DNA of 50,031 nucleotides, taken from Treponema sp. UBA1226 (GTDB lineage Bacteria > Spirochaetota > Spirochaetia > Treponematales > Treponemataceae). The DNA is taken from contig DBWY01000003.1 of the NCBI GenBank assembly GCA_002309195.1, forward strand, positions 200,929-250,959, in the 5' to 3' direction. This document shows, piece after piece, positions 31,957-40,585 of this stretch. The notes below the pieces were generated by a model. The model was not told the DNA's origin. It ran no database searches and saw only the letters and a program-made list of their open reading frames with translations. The translations under genes were made by a program, and so were the position numbers. Within the stretch, counting starts at the first letter, position 1, and the number at the start of each line of letters is the position of its first letter.

Positions 31957-33210
31957 ATGTACCGAAAATCCGTTTTATTAGCATTGACTCTGGTTTTTGC
32001 ATTAAATTCAGCATATAGTCAGAACCTTAAACCAGTGGACGAAGGTCCAAAGCATTTTGAATATAAATACAAAAAAGATGACTCTTACAGAATTCTTTCT
32101 ACCGTAAACGAGGACGTTTACATAAACGGATATCTTCATCACAAGGCAGAAATCTTAAACCGTGTGAGCGTAAAAATTACTTCTGTAAATGAAGCAGAAA
32201 AAACTGCAGTGCATTCCGGAAAATTCATGACGTCAGAAAAATCTGTTCTTGTCGGAACTGCTGATAAACAGACTTTTAATTTTGGCGAAGAATATCTGAG
32301 TGAATTTTCACGCGACCGTTTTGGCGTTTATACAATCGACGAAAGTTATTTTATGCCGGTTGTTCGCGATGTTCCGGTTTTCCCAGATAAGTCGGTGAGT
32401 GTCGGCGAAGAATGGACTTACGACGGACATGAAGCGCACGATTTAAGACGCGCATTTGATCTTAAGACGCCCTACAAAGTTCCGTTTACTGCTCATTACA
32501 AATATCTTGGCGTAGTTGAACAGGATAAAAAAAGACTAGATATGATTCAGGTTTATTATGAACTTGAATTTACTTTAAAATCAAAGAACATGAATTCGAT
32601 GGATGAAAATCCTGAAACTACAAAAGGTTTTTCAAGCCAGATTATTTTCTGGGATAACGATAAAGGAACGATTGACAGCTATAAAGAAACTTTTAAAATC
32701 ATAATCGAAACTAATCTCGGAAACGTTCTTGTGTTTACCGGACAGGCTCACGCAGAAGTTACAGAGTTCAACAGAACTGCAACAAAAGAAAATGTTGAAA
32801 GTATCGAAAAAAAGATTTCTGATCTTGGTGTAGAAAACGTTAATGTAAAGGCAGGAGAAAAAGGTCTTACAATTTCGATTGAAAACATTCAGTTCGAAGC
32901 AGACTCTGATATTCTTCGCGAATCAGAAAAACAGAAACTTAAAAAACTTGCGCAGATTTTAAAAGAGTATCCCGATAACGATCTTCTTGTAACAGGACAC
33001 ACAGCTCTTCGCGGAACTTTTGAAAGCCGCCAGGAGTTGAGCGAAAAGCGTGCTTCTTCTGTTGCAGACTATCTTATTTCAATCGGTGTAAAGGATAAAT
33101 ATCATATCTTTACACAGGGCAAAGGCGGTCAGGAACCTATTGCTTCGAACAACACAGAAGAAGGAAGAAGCAAAAACCGCCGTGTAGAAATTACTCTTCT
33201 TGATAACTGA
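31957..33210 (+). CDS. OmpA-family peptidoglycan-binding envelope protein
   Basis: A 417-residue exported protein. The signal peptide MYRKSVLLALTLVFALNSAYSQ precedes a beta-rich N-terminal domain (about 25-290) of a kind seen in treponemal OmpA-like proteins. A C-terminal OmpA-like domain (about 305-417) follows: ISIENIQFEADSDIL, VTGHTALRGTFESRQELSEKRASSVADYL and GRSKNRRVEITLL, containing the residues that bind diaminopimelate in peptidoglycan. It links the outer membrane or periplasm to the wall. The start at 31957 follows CAGGAGA; the frame is open to 31933. The 3' end overlaps the convergent endonuclease-like gene by 20 bases. A sigma-28-like promoter suggests co-expression with flagella. 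Confidence 0.9.
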   Translation: MYRKSVLLALTLVFALNSAYSQNLKPVDEGPKHFEYKYKKDDSYRILSTVNEDVYINGYLHHKAEILNRVSVKITSVNEAEKTAVHSGKFMTSEKSVLVGTADKQTFNFGEEYLSEFSRDRFGVYTIDESYFMPVVRDVPVFPDKSVSVGEEWTYDGHEAHDLRRAFDLKTPYKVPFTAHYKYLGVVEQDKKRLDMIQVYYELEFTLKSKNMNSMDENPETTKGFSSQIIFWDNDKGTIDSYKETFKIIIETNLGNVLVFTGQAHAEVTEFNRTATKENVESIEKKISDLGVENVNVKAGEKGLTISIENIQFEADSDILRESEKQKLKKLAQILKEYPDNDLLVTGHTALRGTFESRQELSEKRASSVADYLISIGVKDKYHIFTQGKGGQEPIASNNTEEGRSKNRRVEITLLDN

Positions 33211-34207
33211 TTGTGCATGTTATCGGAAGATGATCAGAGTATCCCCTGTTACTGTAAACTTCATAACGCAGGGGGCTTCTGTCATCTTTTAAAAGTTCCG
33301 GGTAATCAATTATTCTAAAATCTTTTACAACGTGCGAATCTGTAAAAAAGAAGTGATCGATTTTTTCCCACTTTCCTCTAAAATAATATGTTCCATAATC
33401 AGAATCAGGGACATCAGAAACTAAATCACCGGAACATGAATAGTTATAACCATCCCAAGGAGAATAAATTTCTATTTCCTTATTATTTCCCTTTTCAAAA
33501 AAACTAAAATACAGCTTACCATTTTTATCACGCGAAAAATCATTTATATCTTTATTAAAGTCGCCTGCTGCAAATACGACACGGCTTAAACTGTCACCCA
33601 TTCTTGAAGCAAGAACGCTTTCCTGCCAGAGACGCCACATCTCGCTTTTTTCTTCGCCGCCTGATTTCGACTTCCAGTGATTTACAAAAATACATAAAGG
33701 CTTTGTTTTTAAATCCTTCCCGACACAGACAGTCAGTTCCATAACCGGACGCATAGAAGGAGAAGCCGAAGTTTCTGTCCTTACATCAAGGCTGTGAAGC
33801 TTTATGTCCTTTATTTCGTACCTTGATAAAACCGCACACCCTATGCTTGAGCTATCTTCTTTACAGAACGCGGCATATCCGTAACGCTTATCTTTAAACC
33901 ACACATTGTGGCTTAAAGCGTTTGAAATATCAAAAATGATTTTTTCGTTTTCGATTTCTTCCATTATGAAAATGTCGGAATCCGTTTTTTCGATTACATC
34001 GCAGAGTTTTTTGAGTCTGCTTTTATAAGACTCAAGACTCCATTTTGACGATCTTGCACGAAAGCTCTCATATTCAATGCCGTCATCGTTTGCATCGAAA
34101 AATGTCTGCACATTCCAGTTTGTAACTGTAAGACAATTATTTTTAACACCCTGCGAGCATGAAATAAGCAGTGCAGGAATAAAAAAAAGTATAAGTTTAG
34201 GTTTCAA
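33191..34207 (-). CDS. Endonuclease/exonuclease/phosphatase-family lipoprotein
   Basis: A 338-residue surface or periplasmic lipoprotein. The signal MKPKLILFFIPALLISC has lipobox LLISC with Cys17. The rest follows the EEP fold: TVTNWNVQTFF (first conserved Asn), FIMEEIEN (catalytic Glu), VNHWKSK (metal/phosphate site), AAGDFNKD (Asp/Asn pair) and YSDHLPITC (final Asp-His). All catalytic positions are present, so it is probably an active metal-dependent nuclease or phosphodiesterase, comparable to MnuA-like secreted nucleases used for nucleotide scavenging. Start is TTG at 34207 with GGAGG six bases before it. Convergent 3' overlap of 20 bases with the OmpA gene. Confidence 0.88.
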   Translation of the reverse strand: MKPKLILFFIPALLISCSQGVKNNCLTVTNWNVQTFFDANDDGIEYESFRARSSKWSLESYKSRLKKLCDVIEKTDSDIFIMEEIENEKIIFDISNALSHNVWFKDKRYGYAAFCKEDSSSIGCAVLSRYEIKDIKLHSLDVRTETSASPSMRPVMELTVCVGKDLKTKPLCIFVNHWKSKSGGEEKSEMWRLWQESVLASRMGDSLSRVVFAAGDFNKDINDFSRDKNGKLYFSFFEKGNNKEIEIYSPWDGYNYSCSGDLVSDVPDSDYGTYYFRGKWEKIDHFFFTDSHVVKDFRIIDYPELLKDDRSPLRYEVYSNRGYSDHLPITCTISYQEE

Positions 34208-34322
34208 AATTACCTCCAGAAAAACTGCACTTTTTTTGCCAAATACAGTTTTTACAATTTCTCTACCCTACTTATACTTTTTTTTGTAAAAAATATTCTC
34301 AAAAAACTAAATTTTATTCAGT

Positions 34323-35453
34323 TTAGACGTTAAATTTAAAGAAAAGCACATCTCCGTCCTGAACTACATAGTCTTTTCCTTCAATGCGATACTTTCCGGC
34401 TTCCTTGATTTTTGCTTCTGTTCCGTATGTTTTAAGGTCGTCAATCGTGTATGCTTCTGCTTTGATAAAGCCTTTTTCAAAGTCTGTATGGATTACACCG
34501 GCTGCCTGAGGAGCTTTATCCCCTGCATGAATCGTCCACGCACGGCATTCATCCTGACCGCCTGTAAAGAATGTTGCAAGTCCCATGAGATTGTAAGTTT
34601 TGCGTGCAAGAACATTAAGGCCAGATTCTGTAAGACCAACAGAATCCATAAACTCTTTGCGTTCTGCTTCATCTTTAATATCAGAAAGATCAGATTCAAA
34701 CTTACCGCAGATTACTACAACTTCAGAATTTTCTGATGCTGCAATTTTCTTTACAACTTCTACATATTCGTTTGTACCTTTTTCGATTGTATCTTCGTCG
34801 ATATTGCATACATAAAGAAGAGGTTTCATAGTCAAAAGGAACATGTCCTTTACTGCAATTTTTTCATCGTCTGTTAAATCTGCAAGTCGAGCACCCTTAC
34901 CGTCTTCTAGAAGAGGTTTTATTTTTTCTACTGCAGTCGTCCATGATTTAAGTTTCTTCTCTTCTTCTTTTCCGAGAGCGCGGATTGATTTAGTAACCTT
35001 TTCCTGTCTCTTTCTGATTGTTTCAAGATCAGCAAGTGCAAGTTCCATATTGATTGTAAGGATATCACTTTCCGGGTCAATTCCTGCTTCTACTTTTGCA
35101 TCATCACGAACATGCATGATGTCAGGATTATCAAAACAGCGGACAACGTGTGCAATTACAGAGCACTCACGGATATTTGCAAGAAACTGATTTCCAAGCC
35201 CTTCTCCCTGTGAAGCACCTTTAATAAGACCTGCGATATCAACAAACTTTACTGTTGCAGGAGTTTTCTTTTTAGGCTGAAAAACACTCGCAATAAAATC
35301 GAGTCGTTCATCAGGAAGATCTACGATTCCGATATTAGGATCAATTGTACAGAACGGAAAATTTTCTGCCTGTGCAGGAGCTGCAGTTAATGCAGAAAAA
35401 ATTGTTGATTTACCGACATTCGGTAATCCTACGATACCACATTCTAAAGCCAT
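34323..35453 (-). CDS. ychF: Ribosome-associated ATPase YchF (OLA1 family)
   Basis: A 376-residue cytoplasmic P-loop NTPase of the Obg-related YchF/OLA1 group, which prefers ATP and binds the ribosome. G1 is GLPNVGKST (residues 8-16), G3 is DIAGLIKGA, and the altered G4 reads CNIDE in place of NKxD, which is the reason for ATP use. A coiled-coil insertion (about 125-200) and a C-terminal TGS domain (about 290-376, with WTIHAGDKAPQAAGVIHTDFEKGF) complete the family layout. It is 24 bases downstream of mraY in the same orientation, an operon of housekeeping genes. Confidence 0.97.
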   Translation of the reverse strand: MALECGIVGLPNVGKSTIFSALTAAPAQAENFPFCTIDPNIGIVDLPDERLDFIASVFQPKKKTPATVKFVDIAGLIKGASQGEGLGNQFLANIRECSVIAHVVRCFDNPDIMHVRDDAKVEAGIDPESDILTINMELALADLETIRKRQEKVTKSIRALGKEEEKKLKSWTTAVEKIKPLLEDGKGARLADLTDDEKIAVKDMFLLTMKPLLYVCNIDEDTIEKGTNEYVEVVKKIAASENSEVVVICGKFESDLSDIKDEAERKEFMDSVGLTESGLNVLARKTYNLMGLATFFTGGQDECRAWTIHAGDKAPQAAGVIHTDFEKGFIKAEAYTIDDLKTYGTEAKIKEAGKYRIEGKDYVVQDGDVLFFKFNV

Positions 35454-35477
35454 ATTTTTTTCCTTTATTAATTTATT

Positions 35478-36548
35478 TTATCTTACTTTAAAGAACATTC
35501 CGACAAATGCGACTGTAAACAAAAGCTGCATGATTAAGAATTTAATTACAACCTGTGTTGCAGACCAGCCGCGTTTTTTTCTCATGTGATCATGAAGCGG
35601 AAATCTTATGTCCTTAAATATGCTTATCTTAAAGAATCTCAAAAGCGCAACCTTTATTAATCCCATTCCGCCATTAACAAGAATGATAGAAGAAACTGCA
35701 AGGATTAAAAAAGGATTTCCTGTTACCATTACACATGCGCCGATAAAAAATCCTAACGCACGGCTTCCTGCATCTCCCATCATTACGTTGCTCGGGAAAG
35801 CATTGTGCCACAGATAACCCATAAGAGTTCCTGCCATCGCAAACGAAAGAACGCCCCAATTTGCTCCAGAAGGTAAATGCGGAACAAGAAGATATGCCGC
35901 AAGATCCTTGTGACCGAGAACAAAATAAAAGATACATCCTAAAGTTATGAGTGCTACGAGAATTAGCATGCTCGAAAGACCATCAACACCATCGGTACAG
36001 TTTGTCGTATTGATTGATGCCCATAAAAGAACTGTTCCGACAATGATATAAAGCCACATCGGAACTTCTACCTGATGAGTCAAAAAAGGAAGCCAGAAAT
36101 AAACTTTTCCATCAACAGAAATTTTAGAAATAAAAATATAAAGACATACCGAAGCTGCAGCGCAGATTACAAGATCAAGAAATCCTTTTAAATATTCACC
36201 CCAGCTTTTTACACTTCTGTCATCAAGAAAACCTGTGAGCATCGAAAGCCATGTAAGAAGAAGGATGATTGCCTGACAAAACGAAAGCGGAACACACAAA
36301 AAACATATGATTACAAAAATCGTAATAAATACAACACCGGCTCCGGTAGGTTTTCCTTTTGCGTCAGCTGCATGTTCTGTAAATTCGCGTCCCCTATCAT
36401 GCGGAAGATATTTATAGAATTTTGGAACAAGAATTTTTGTAGCAATAAAACCCAGATAAAGGGCTATCGTTATCAAAACCGTATATGATTGTAAAAGACG
36501 CGCTGGTCCAAATTTGTCAGATAAAAGTTCACCAAGATAATAAAGCAT
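35478..36548 (-). CDS. mraY: Phospho-N-acetylmuramoyl-pentapeptide transferase MraY
   Basis: A 356-residue integral membrane enzyme that transfers phospho-MurNAc-pentapeptide from UDP to undecaprenyl phosphate, forming lipid I. Ten hydrophobic helices. Active-site motifs are present: LTGFLDDRSVKS (catalytic Asp pair), NTTNCTDGVDGLSSM, MGDAGSRALGFFIG and PLHDHMRKKRGWSATQV (the family's basic loop, usually PLHHHFE). The loop here reads HDH rather than HHH, a small variation. Start ATG follows AAGAGG. It heads the mraY-ychF operon; unusually it is outside a mur/fts cluster. Confidence 0.95.
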   Translation of the reverse strand: MLYYLGELLSDKFGPARLLQSYTVLITIALYLGFIATKILVPKFYKYLPHDRGREFTEHAADAKGKPTGAGVVFITIFVIICFLCVPLSFCQAIILLLTWLSMLTGFLDDRSVKSWGEYLKGFLDLVICAAASVCLYIFISKISVDGKVYFWLPFLTHQVEVPMWLYIIVGTVLLWASINTTNCTDGVDGLSSMLILVALITLGCIFYFVLGHKDLAAYLLVPHLPSGANWGVLSFAMAGTLMGYLWHNAFPSNVMMGDAGSRALGFFIGACVMVTGNPFLILAVSSIILVNGGMGLIKVALLRFFKISIFKDIRFPLHDHMRKKRGWSATQVVIKFLIMQLLFTVAFVGMFFKVR

Positions 36549-36632
36549 GTTTACCTCTTAAAAAATAATTGTATCAGATAAAAATAAAAAGGTAAATTAG
36601 AACCGGGACAGGTCTCACAAAGAACAACTTAC

Positions 36633-36650
36633 TATACAATATTATTGTAT
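36633..36650. repeat. Small palindrome ATACAATA-T-TATTGTAT
   Basis: A 17-base perfect palindrome in the divergent region between mraY and the efflux operon. It could be an operator for one of the two; no regulator gene is adjacent. Confidence 0.4.
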
Positions 36651-36750
36651 CATGCTGAATAAAATCTAAAAAAATTTATTTTTTTGGTAAAAGAAATTTC
36701 AAAAAAAAATACCTTATATATGTCTTTCGATTAAACATAAACATCTCCTG

Positions 36751-36790
36751 GGAACGCAAGGCTTTAAAAAGTCTTGCGTTCCATTTTTTT
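36751..36790 (+). promoter_or_regulatory. Terminator-like attenuator before the efflux operon
   Basis: GGAACGCAAG (36751-36760) pairs with CTTGCGTTCC (36773-36782), then A and T7, then the AGAGG ribosome binding site of the first gene at 36801. As no gene lies upstream on this strand, a terminator here would stop the operon's own transcript and so probably regulates it. Confidence 0.7.
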
Positions 36791-36800
36791 AGAGGTACAT

Positions 36801-37373
36801 ATGAAAAAAATTATCCTGCTTTTCCTTACAACGCTTTGTCTTGCAGGCTGCAGAAAAACAGACCAGGCCGAAAAATTCTACTTAAGCGCAGCTAAAGCTT
36901 ACAATGCAAAGGATTTTAAAAACGCACTTGATATGCTCGAAAAATCACTAAAATGCGACAGATATTATTTAAAGTCCCGTTTCCTTAAAGGGAAACTTCT
37001 GTTTTTTGAAAAAGACTATATGAACGCAGAAACAGAATTTTTGTGGTTAACTTCAAAACAGAAAGCAAACGTTGATTTTAAGCTCTGGCTTTTAAGGACA
37101 TATATATTCGGTGAAAAAAAAGAACAGGCATCTGAACTTGTGCAGAATCTGCTTAAAGAGAACAGTTCTGACTGGCGGGTGTATTACTGGAAAGCTCAGC
37201 TTTCAAAAAGCAGTGGCGATTTTGAAACATATTTTTTCTGTCTTAACAGGGCAGACATGTATCTAAAAGAATCTTCGGCCGTGTATCTTGATCTTGCAAG
37301 AACATGGCTTGAACTGGGACTTTCTGATAAAAGCGCACTTTACTATGCAAAGGCACAGAGCCTTAATAAATAA
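36801..37373 (+). CDS. TPR-repeat lipoprotein, first gene of efflux operon
   Basis: A 190-residue lipoprotein: MKKIILLFLTTLCLAGC carries lipobox CLAGC. The mature part is made of tetratricopeptide-like helix pairs (KFYLSAAKAYNAKDFKNALDMLEKSLKCDR is a textbook TPR; others at about 65-95, 100-130 and 155-185). TPR lipoproteins act as scaffolds. The frame is open upstream to 36774, but that start lies inside the attenuator hairpin's T tract region and has no ribosome binding site; ATG 36801 follows AGAGG. It begins an eight-gene run with gaps of at most 23 bases, so it is probably an accessory of the RND pumps. Confidence 0.82.
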   Translation: MKKIILLFLTTLCLAGCRKTDQAEKFYLSAAKAYNAKDFKNALDMLEKSLKCDRYYLKSRFLKGKLLFFEKDYMNAETEFLWLTSKQKANVDFKLWLLRTYIFGEKKEQASELVQNLLKENSSDWRVYYWKAQLSKSSGDFETYFFCLNRADMYLKESSAVYLDLARTWLELGLSDKSALYYAKAQSLNK

Positions 37374-37396
37374 TTTTTTACAAAAAAGGAGAAATT

Positions 37397-37879
37397 ATGA
37401 AGAAACATTACCCTTTTATTTTATGCTTTACGGCATTTACGATTTTCTTTCATGGATGCAATTCTACAAAACAGGACATCGCATTCTATGATGCAGACTT
37501 ACTTAACCGGTCAAAAATTCTTCCGGGAACAGTTCATGTAACGATAAATCATGTATCAGACACAGAACTTGAAAACCAGATTTACAATGCAATCGGGACA
37601 AAGCTTCATACGTTAAATTCAGCATTGATAAAAAAAGAAAATAATGAAAAAGATGGAGAGCTGTTCTTTAACATAAAAATTATTGAACGCTCATTTACAG
37701 AATCTTTTGACAGCAAGAATTCTATTTTTATTTATTCTTCAATAACAGATTCGATGCAGAACATTGTTTATGAAAACTGTTTTTATACAAAATCAGGTGA
37801 ATCGATTTTATCAAGCACAAATCAAAACAGGCACATAAATAAAATTTTTGATGACATCACAACTCTTATAAGCGGTTAA
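37397..37879 (+). CDS. Small lipoprotein of unknown function in efflux operon
   Basis: A 160-residue lipoprotein with lipobox FHGC at Cys21 (MKKHYPFILCFTAFTIFFHGC). The mature part looks like a small alpha/beta domain (GTVHVTINHVSDTELENQI then FFNIKIIERSFTES), comparable in size to outer-membrane assembly lipoproteins, but I cannot assign a family. It starts behind AAAGGAG, 23 bases after the TPR gene and 13 bases before the TolC gene; context suggests a role in assembling or tethering the efflux channel. Confidence 0.72.
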   Translation: MKKHYPFILCFTAFTIFFHGCNSTKQDIAFYDADLLNRSKILPGTVHVTINHVSDTELENQIYNAIGTKLHTLNSALIKKENNEKDGELFFNIKIIERSFTESFDSKNSIFIYSSITDSMQNIVYENCFYTKSGESILSSTNQNRHINKIFDDITTLISG

Positions 37880-37892
37880 AGCAGGAAAGACA

Positions 37893-39242
37893 ATGAAAAA
37901 GGCTTTTATCTTTTATACGGTTCTTCTTTTAACAGGAAATATTTACGCTCAGATTAAATTTACAAGTGTAGAAGATGCAGTAAACTTTGGAATTTCAAAT
38001 TCTGATTCACTAAACGAATTAAAATTATTTGCACTTACAAATATGAAAATGGCAAAACTTTCTTTTGAATCATTTCTCCCGCAGTTTGAAACTTCCTGGA
38101 ACGAATACGATAATATCCAGAAATATTCTGCAGACACAAGAACAAAGCAGATAAGTTTTTCTGTCGAGCAGAAACTTTTTGATAACGGTAAAAGTCGTCT
38201 AAAATACACGAATGATAAATACAATGCATTGATTTCCTATTACGAAATGCTTGATAAATTTAATGAATTCAGGCTTAACGTTCTTGAAAAATACTATTCG
38301 TATATACTTCAGTGCAGATTAATTGAACTAAAAAAAGCCCTTCTTGAAAATACAGAAAAAGAGCTGGCTGTAATAGAGTATAAATACAACGAAGGTCTTG
38401 AATTAAAATCTTCATACCTTGAATACATCCTTTCCTGCAAAGAACTTCAAAAAGATCTTGATGATTCAATCCATGAAAAAAATATAATTCTTTCTGATCT
38501 TAAATCTCTTTTAAATATCAGCTTAGATGCAGAACTAATAATAGAAGATAAAAATGAAAACATAAATTTTATTCAAAAACCATATGCAGAAAAAACAGAA
38601 GATTTTATTTCCCTGATACTCAAAAACAACATAGAATTAAAAAAACAGTTTTCTTCTATTGAATATATTTCAAAACAAACAAAAATTCTTAATCAATTCT
38701 ATCTGCCGTCGGTTTCATTAAAAGCCGGCGTTTCATTTTCTGGAATTGCATATCCGCTTACACAGCCGGACTATTCGGTAAATCTTATATTTTCTTTTTC
38801 TGACATTCCATTTTTACCTTCATCTTTTTCAAACGGATATAGGATTAATCAGAAAAAACTTTCAGGCTTACAGAATTCGACCTCTACAGCCTTAAATATG
38901 CAGCCGGGTTATTTTACATCCAGGAAACTTTCTAAAATCTCGCTTGCCCAGGCAAAAACCAGCTGCAATGAAACTATAAGAAATTTAAAGCAGTCAGTTA
39001 AGAATTTAATCGATGAACACGACTCGTCTTTAAAATATATTCAGCTTATAAAAGAAGCAATAGAAATACGCGAAGAAAAAATCCTCATAAGCGAATATCA
39101 GGTAAACGCAGGGCTTATGAGAACATCCGATTACTTAAAAGAAAAACTTGAACTTTCAAAATCCAGACAGGACCTTGTTAAAGAAGAAATTTCCATTTTA
39201 CTTTTACAGAAAAAACTTGAATTTTTGACGGAGGCAAAATGA
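37893..39242 (+). CDS. TolC-family outer-membrane efflux channel
   Basis: A 449-residue protein with signal peptide MKKAFIFYTVLLLTGNIYAQ and the duplicated helical-barrel layout of TolC. The first repeat starts at SVEDAVNFGISNSDSLNELKL and includes LEKYYSYILQCRLIELKKALLENTEKEL; the second starts near residue 235 (SLILKNNIELKKQFSSIEYI) and ends with KYIQLIKEAIEIREEKILISEYQVNAGLMRTSDYL, a typical TolC motif. It forms the outer-membrane duct for the pumps encoded downstream. Its stop overlaps the adaptor start by 4 bases (ATGA). Confidence 0.93.
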   Translation: MKKAFIFYTVLLLTGNIYAQIKFTSVEDAVNFGISNSDSLNELKLFALTNMKMAKLSFESFLPQFETSWNEYDNIQKYSADTRTKQISFSVEQKLFDNGKSRLKYTNDKYNALISYYEMLDKFNEFRLNVLEKYYSYILQCRLIELKKALLENTEKELAVIEYKYNEGLELKSSYLEYILSCKELQKDLDDSIHEKNIILSDLKSLLNISLDAELIIEDKNENINFIQKPYAEKTEDFISLILKNNIELKKQFSSIEYISKQTKILNQFYLPSVSLKAGVSFSGIAYPLTQPDYSVNLIFSFSDIPFLPSSFSNGYRINQKKLSGLQNSTSTALNMQPGYFTSRKLSKISLAQAKTSCNETIRNLKQSVKNLIDEHDSSLKYIQLIKEAIEIREEKILISEYQVNAGLMRTSDYLKEKLELSKSRQDLVKEEISILLLQKKLEFLTEAK

Positions 39243-40585
39243 AAAAAATCATATTTATTTTTACATCTCTGATAGTAACAGTAATTACAGTTTTTACTGT
39301 ATTTAAAAAACTACATAAGGAAAGTGTAAAACCAGACAACAACACAATAGAAATCTGCAGCGTCGAAACAGAATTCATTGACTCAAAAATCGAAACATAT
39401 GGAACCGTTACCTATAAAACCAAGCACGATATTACAAGTCTTGTTTCTGGAAATGTAATCGAAAAGAAAGTTAAAGAAGGCGATTTTGTAAAACGCGGAC
39501 AGATTCTTTATGTACTAAAAAACGTAGAACTTGAAATTCAATCTGCGCAATACCAGAACAGTCTTACATCCGCAAAGGCAAATGTTGATTTATACAAAGC
39601 TAAGCTTGCTGAACAAATTCAATATGTCCAGAGTAAAATTCTTTCGATACAGAATAAAGAAGCAGAAATAAAACAGATGACGCTAAACCTGTATTCTGCT
39701 ACAGAAAAATATAATAAAAACGTAGAAATAAACAGACTCGGCGGAATTACAGACCAGAATTTAAAGGACATGCAGGATGAAATATCATCCATTAAAACCA
39801 GCCTTGAAATCCTTGAACGCGAATACCAGATTTCGCTGATAGGTTTTTCAAAAGATGATCTTATCAAAAACGGAATCAACCCTTCGGAAAATCAGGAAAT
39901 ATATGAAAAACAGATTATCGATCTTAACACGAAAACATGCGTGGCAGAACTTGCAGTAGCACGCGCAGAATATGAAAATTCTCAAAAAAACGTACAACTT
40001 ATAAATAATCTGATTGGTGAACTTAACATACGCTCGTGCGTAAACGGAATCGTAGGTATAACGAATTTTGAAGAAGGAGAATTTATAAATCAAAATGAAA
40101 AAGTTCTTACGATAATCGACATTTCTACATGCACTGCAGAAATAAACATTCAGGAAACAGACATTTTTGACATAGCACCGGGTAAAAAAGCCATGATAGA
40201 AATTCCTTCTGCAAATGAAATAATAAACTGCGCGATAACCGATATTTCTCCCGTTGCAGATTTTTCTACCGGTAATTTTTTTGTAAAAGCAGATTTTAAA
40301 AATGAAAGCCAGCTTATAAAACCGGGAATGTTTCTTAAATGTTCAATCGAGACAGGAACCCCGGGACAATATCTTAAAATTCCTGAATCAGCACTCATAA
40401 ACTCATATGGAGATACAACAGACTGCTTTATCATAAAAAACGATCTTGCCCTAAAGAAGAATCTTAAAATTGAATTTACTAAAGACGGATTCGCATATTT
40501 TAAAAACGGACTTGAAAACGGACAGCAGGTCATAGACAACCCTTCAAAATTCATACAGGACGGAACAAATGTTAAAACACTCTGA
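39239..40585 (+). CDS. RND efflux periplasmic adaptor (membrane-fusion protein)
   Basis: A 448-residue HlyD/AcrA-type adaptor bridging the inner-membrane pump and TolC. One N-terminal membrane segment (MKKIIFIFTSLIVTVITVFTVF) has no lipobox. Then follow a lipoyl half-motif (LVSGNVIEKKVKEGDFVKRGQILY), a long alpha hairpin (about 100-245) and the second half (INIRSCVNGIVGITNFEEGEFI). A beta-barrel domain follows (INIQETDIFDIAPGKKAMIEI). All domains of the class are present. It overlaps TolC by 4 bases and the next gene by 17 bases, indicating tight coupling. Confidence 0.94.
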   Translation: MKKIIFIFTSLIVTVITVFTVFKKLHKESVKPDNNTIEICSVETEFIDSKIETYGTVTYKTKHDITSLVSGNVIEKKVKEGDFVKRGQILYVLKNVELEIQSAQYQNSLTSAKANVDLYKAKLAEQIQYVQSKILSIQNKEAEIKQMTLNLYSATEKYNKNVEINRLGGITDQNLKDMQDEISSIKTSLEILEREYQISLIGFSKDDLIKNGINPSENQEIYEKQIIDLNTKTCVAELAVARAEYENSQKNVQLINNLIGELNIRSCVNGIVGITNFEEGEFINQNEKVLTIIDISTCTAEINIQETDIFDIAPGKKAMIEIPSANEIINCAITDISPVADFSTGNFFVKADFKNESQLIKPGMFLKCSIETGTPGQYLKIPESALINSYGDTTDCFIIKNDLALKKNLKIEFTKDGFAYFKNGLENGQQVIDNPSKFIQDGTNVKTL

